From contig NC_090128.1 in the NCBI RefSeq assembly GCF_040581485.1, forward strand, positions 36,920,931 through 36,984,930: a stretch of 64,000 nt of DNA, given 5' to 3'. This document shows positions 62,597 through 64,000 of the stretch, one piece after another; the stretch's first letter is position 1, and each line of letters starts with the position of its first letter. Origin of the DNA: Linepithema humile. Lineage: Eukaryota > Arthropoda > Insecta > Hymenoptera > Formicidae. Made by a program: the position numbers and the translations under genes. The notes beneath the pieces are model-generated. The model did no database searches. It was not told the DNA's origin and saw only the letters and a program-made list of their open reading frames with translations.

Positions 62597-63207
62597 TATA
62601 AGCGAATATAATTTATGCATAAATAATATTCGTTTATTGTGTAACTATTGCGTTTAAACATAATGCTAATAAATAGTATATGAGAAAGTGGTTGTGACTA
62701 CTTTATTATTTGAACTAAATTTTATATTATTTAGAGTGAGTAATAACAATTAATTAAGCTTTATTCTTATCACGCGGTAGTGTCTCCGGCCAAGTTAAAA
62801 AAATGACACTACTAATGCCCATTTCCACCAATGTAGATTAACTTTAATCTCGGTTCAACTTACTCTTCATTTTTTTCTAGTTCTAAGAATTAGAAAAAGG
62901 TGAAGAGTAAGTTGAACCGAGATTAAAGTTAATCTTCGTTGGTGGAATCGGGCATAAGTTTCTTATCCTGCGCGCACGAAGTCGACTTTTCGGAGGTTTG
63001 TAGCAACTAAAATATAAGAAATATTGAAAAACACATAGCATATCCTAAAAGGTGGTATCGCCACGAGTAATTTGAGCCGAAGAAAATTAAAATTGGTCCA
63101 GCCGTTCCGGAGATACAAGCGGTCAAAAAGTGATGTTTTTTATATTATAATAAGAAACGTCGTCCCCTTCTACTCCTCTGTCTGCCAGGGGCGGATAGAG
63201 AATTTGC
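62597..63207 (+). repeat. Third copy of the segment at 3668-4290
   Basis: Follows the same order as 3668-4290 (including the 141 bp hairpin and GTTCCGGAGATACAAGCGG) but is more diverged, and breaks at GCGAGGACC where an inverted CAGGGTG-type repeat begins. It lacks the GA microsatellite. Confidence 0.8.
62815..62955. repeat. 141 bp near-perfect hairpin (third copy)
   Basis: Third occurrence of the hairpin, within a 62597-63207 segment that parallels 3668-4290 but is more diverged. It shows that the hairpin and its surroundings form one dispersed repeat. Confidence 0.8.
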
Positions 63208-63298
63208 GAGGACCTTACAATTTTTATATGAAACATTTTTTTTGATAACGCATTGTTTTTGAGATATTACGTTGTCTAAGTTAAAATGGGACATCCTG
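63208..63298 (-). repeat. Fragment of a CAGGGTGTCCCATTTTAAC element, inverted relative to 41516
   Basis: Reverse complement of about 41516-41610, ending in ...AAAATGGGACATCCTG next to TA. Probably a solitary end of a mariner-like MITE. Confidence 0.6.
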
Positions 63299-64000
63299 TA
63301 TATCATCATAAATAGTGTTTATGTAAATAGCGTGCAGTTTATAGCAAAATCTCGCTTCTTTGCACACGGTTTAACATATTCTACTTTCAAAATTAAATGT
63401 CACGTATATATAATATTTTTAAAGAAGAAATTGGGCAATTGAGATCCTGCTTTGGCCTTCGATCCTTTTTTCTCCACACCTATTTATTTTTAAATTTAAA
63501 GACTGGCCATTGTGCATCAGCTTTGGAACTTCCAATTTTCTGAGTCAGTTGAGTATGAATCTTGAGAGGCATCGGTTGTTCAGATACACTATTCTCACAT
63601 GAGTTACGTTATTGTGTAATTTTAATTTATTATTATTACAGTTTAATTGTTCTTCAATTTATTCATTATAATTTTATGACCACGTACTTACTCTAATTAC
63701 AAGGTTTGTTTGTTCCTTTTTTCGTTACATTTTTGTTAGTTCCGCTTATATGTATTATATACAATGTATTTATATATAATTTTAATAGTTTTTGTATTAT
63801 AAAAAAAAAAAAATAACATTTAGAATATAGTATGATAATTCAAAGATGTATTATAAAAAAGTCGATAAATATGGATACGTACATTACATAATGGAGGCCG
63901 TCGCGTAACACATTGTGTTATGTAAGCGCTATAAAATGTCATGCATGACAGATGGTTCGACCAACAAACGAATAATATATATTCTCATAAATTCGTTTCC
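63299..64000. other. AT-rich end of window with a FAR flank fragment
   Basis: No gene. Positions 63853-63915 (AAGTCGATAAATATGGATACG to GCGTAACACATTG) match the sequence just upstream of FAR exon 1 at 17290-17353 and 29170-29230, so a further stray piece of the FAR repeat lies here. Positions 63445-63475 resemble the tail at about 37597-37617. Confidence 0.6.

Overview
The window is AT-rich, repeat-laden nuclear DNA from an insect, most likely an ant or another hymenopteran. This is inferred from small exons with GT-AG introns, CYP4-type P450 and fatty acyl-CoA reductase (FAR) exons, a CRAL-TRIO carrier gene, and many insect-type transposons (Copia, hAT, Tc1/mariner, Transib, Pao/Gypsy LTRs). 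I ran no database search, so the host assignment is an inference.

Layout. Positions 1-19401 (copy A) and 41970-61506 (copy B) are almost the same 19.4 kb. By eye they differ by a handful of single bases, homopolymer lengths, the length of a long GA tract, and one replaced stretch next to a 100-N assembly gap (19402-19501). Each copy carries, in order: a 2.2 kb long-inverted-repeat element, a GA microsatellite, an 826 bp fold-back element, an internally deleted LTR element, a lone first exon of a CYP4 P450, a decayed FAR fragment on the minus strand, and a FAR first-exon region split by a 4.5 kb Copia element. The pair is either an unpurged haplotig or a very recent segmental duplication.

The unique middle (19502-41969) holds the two best genes. 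A seven-exon CRAL-TRIO (alpha-tocopherol transfer protein-like) gene lies at 20016-23734 on the minus strand. Eight in-frame exons forming the C-terminal 60 percent of a CYP4 P450 lie at 38283-40403, also minus. Between them is a third FAR locus (about 28320-32686) without the Copia insertion; it has a premature stop and a 5 bp insertion, so it is a pseudogene. A 1 kb segment upstream of the CRAL-TRIO gene is repeated at 33921-35282, there interrupted by a solo LTR.

Mobile DNA dominates. Four hAT-type fold-back elements (three with perfect 8 bp target duplications) serve as landing pads for younger elements. The most notable is a 1.16 kb Transib-type element at 21608-22763 flanked by CGTCG. 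Its ends carry an immune-type CACAGTG heptamer and A-rich nonamer-like blocks at unequal spacings of 12 and about 22 bp. Paralogous empty sites let several insertions be defined to the base. The only genes likely to make protein are the CRAL-TRIO gene (lipophilic ligand transport) and possibly the CYP4 gene (oxidation of lipids or xenobiotics). The FAR copies (fatty alcohol synthesis) and Copia reading frames are broken.
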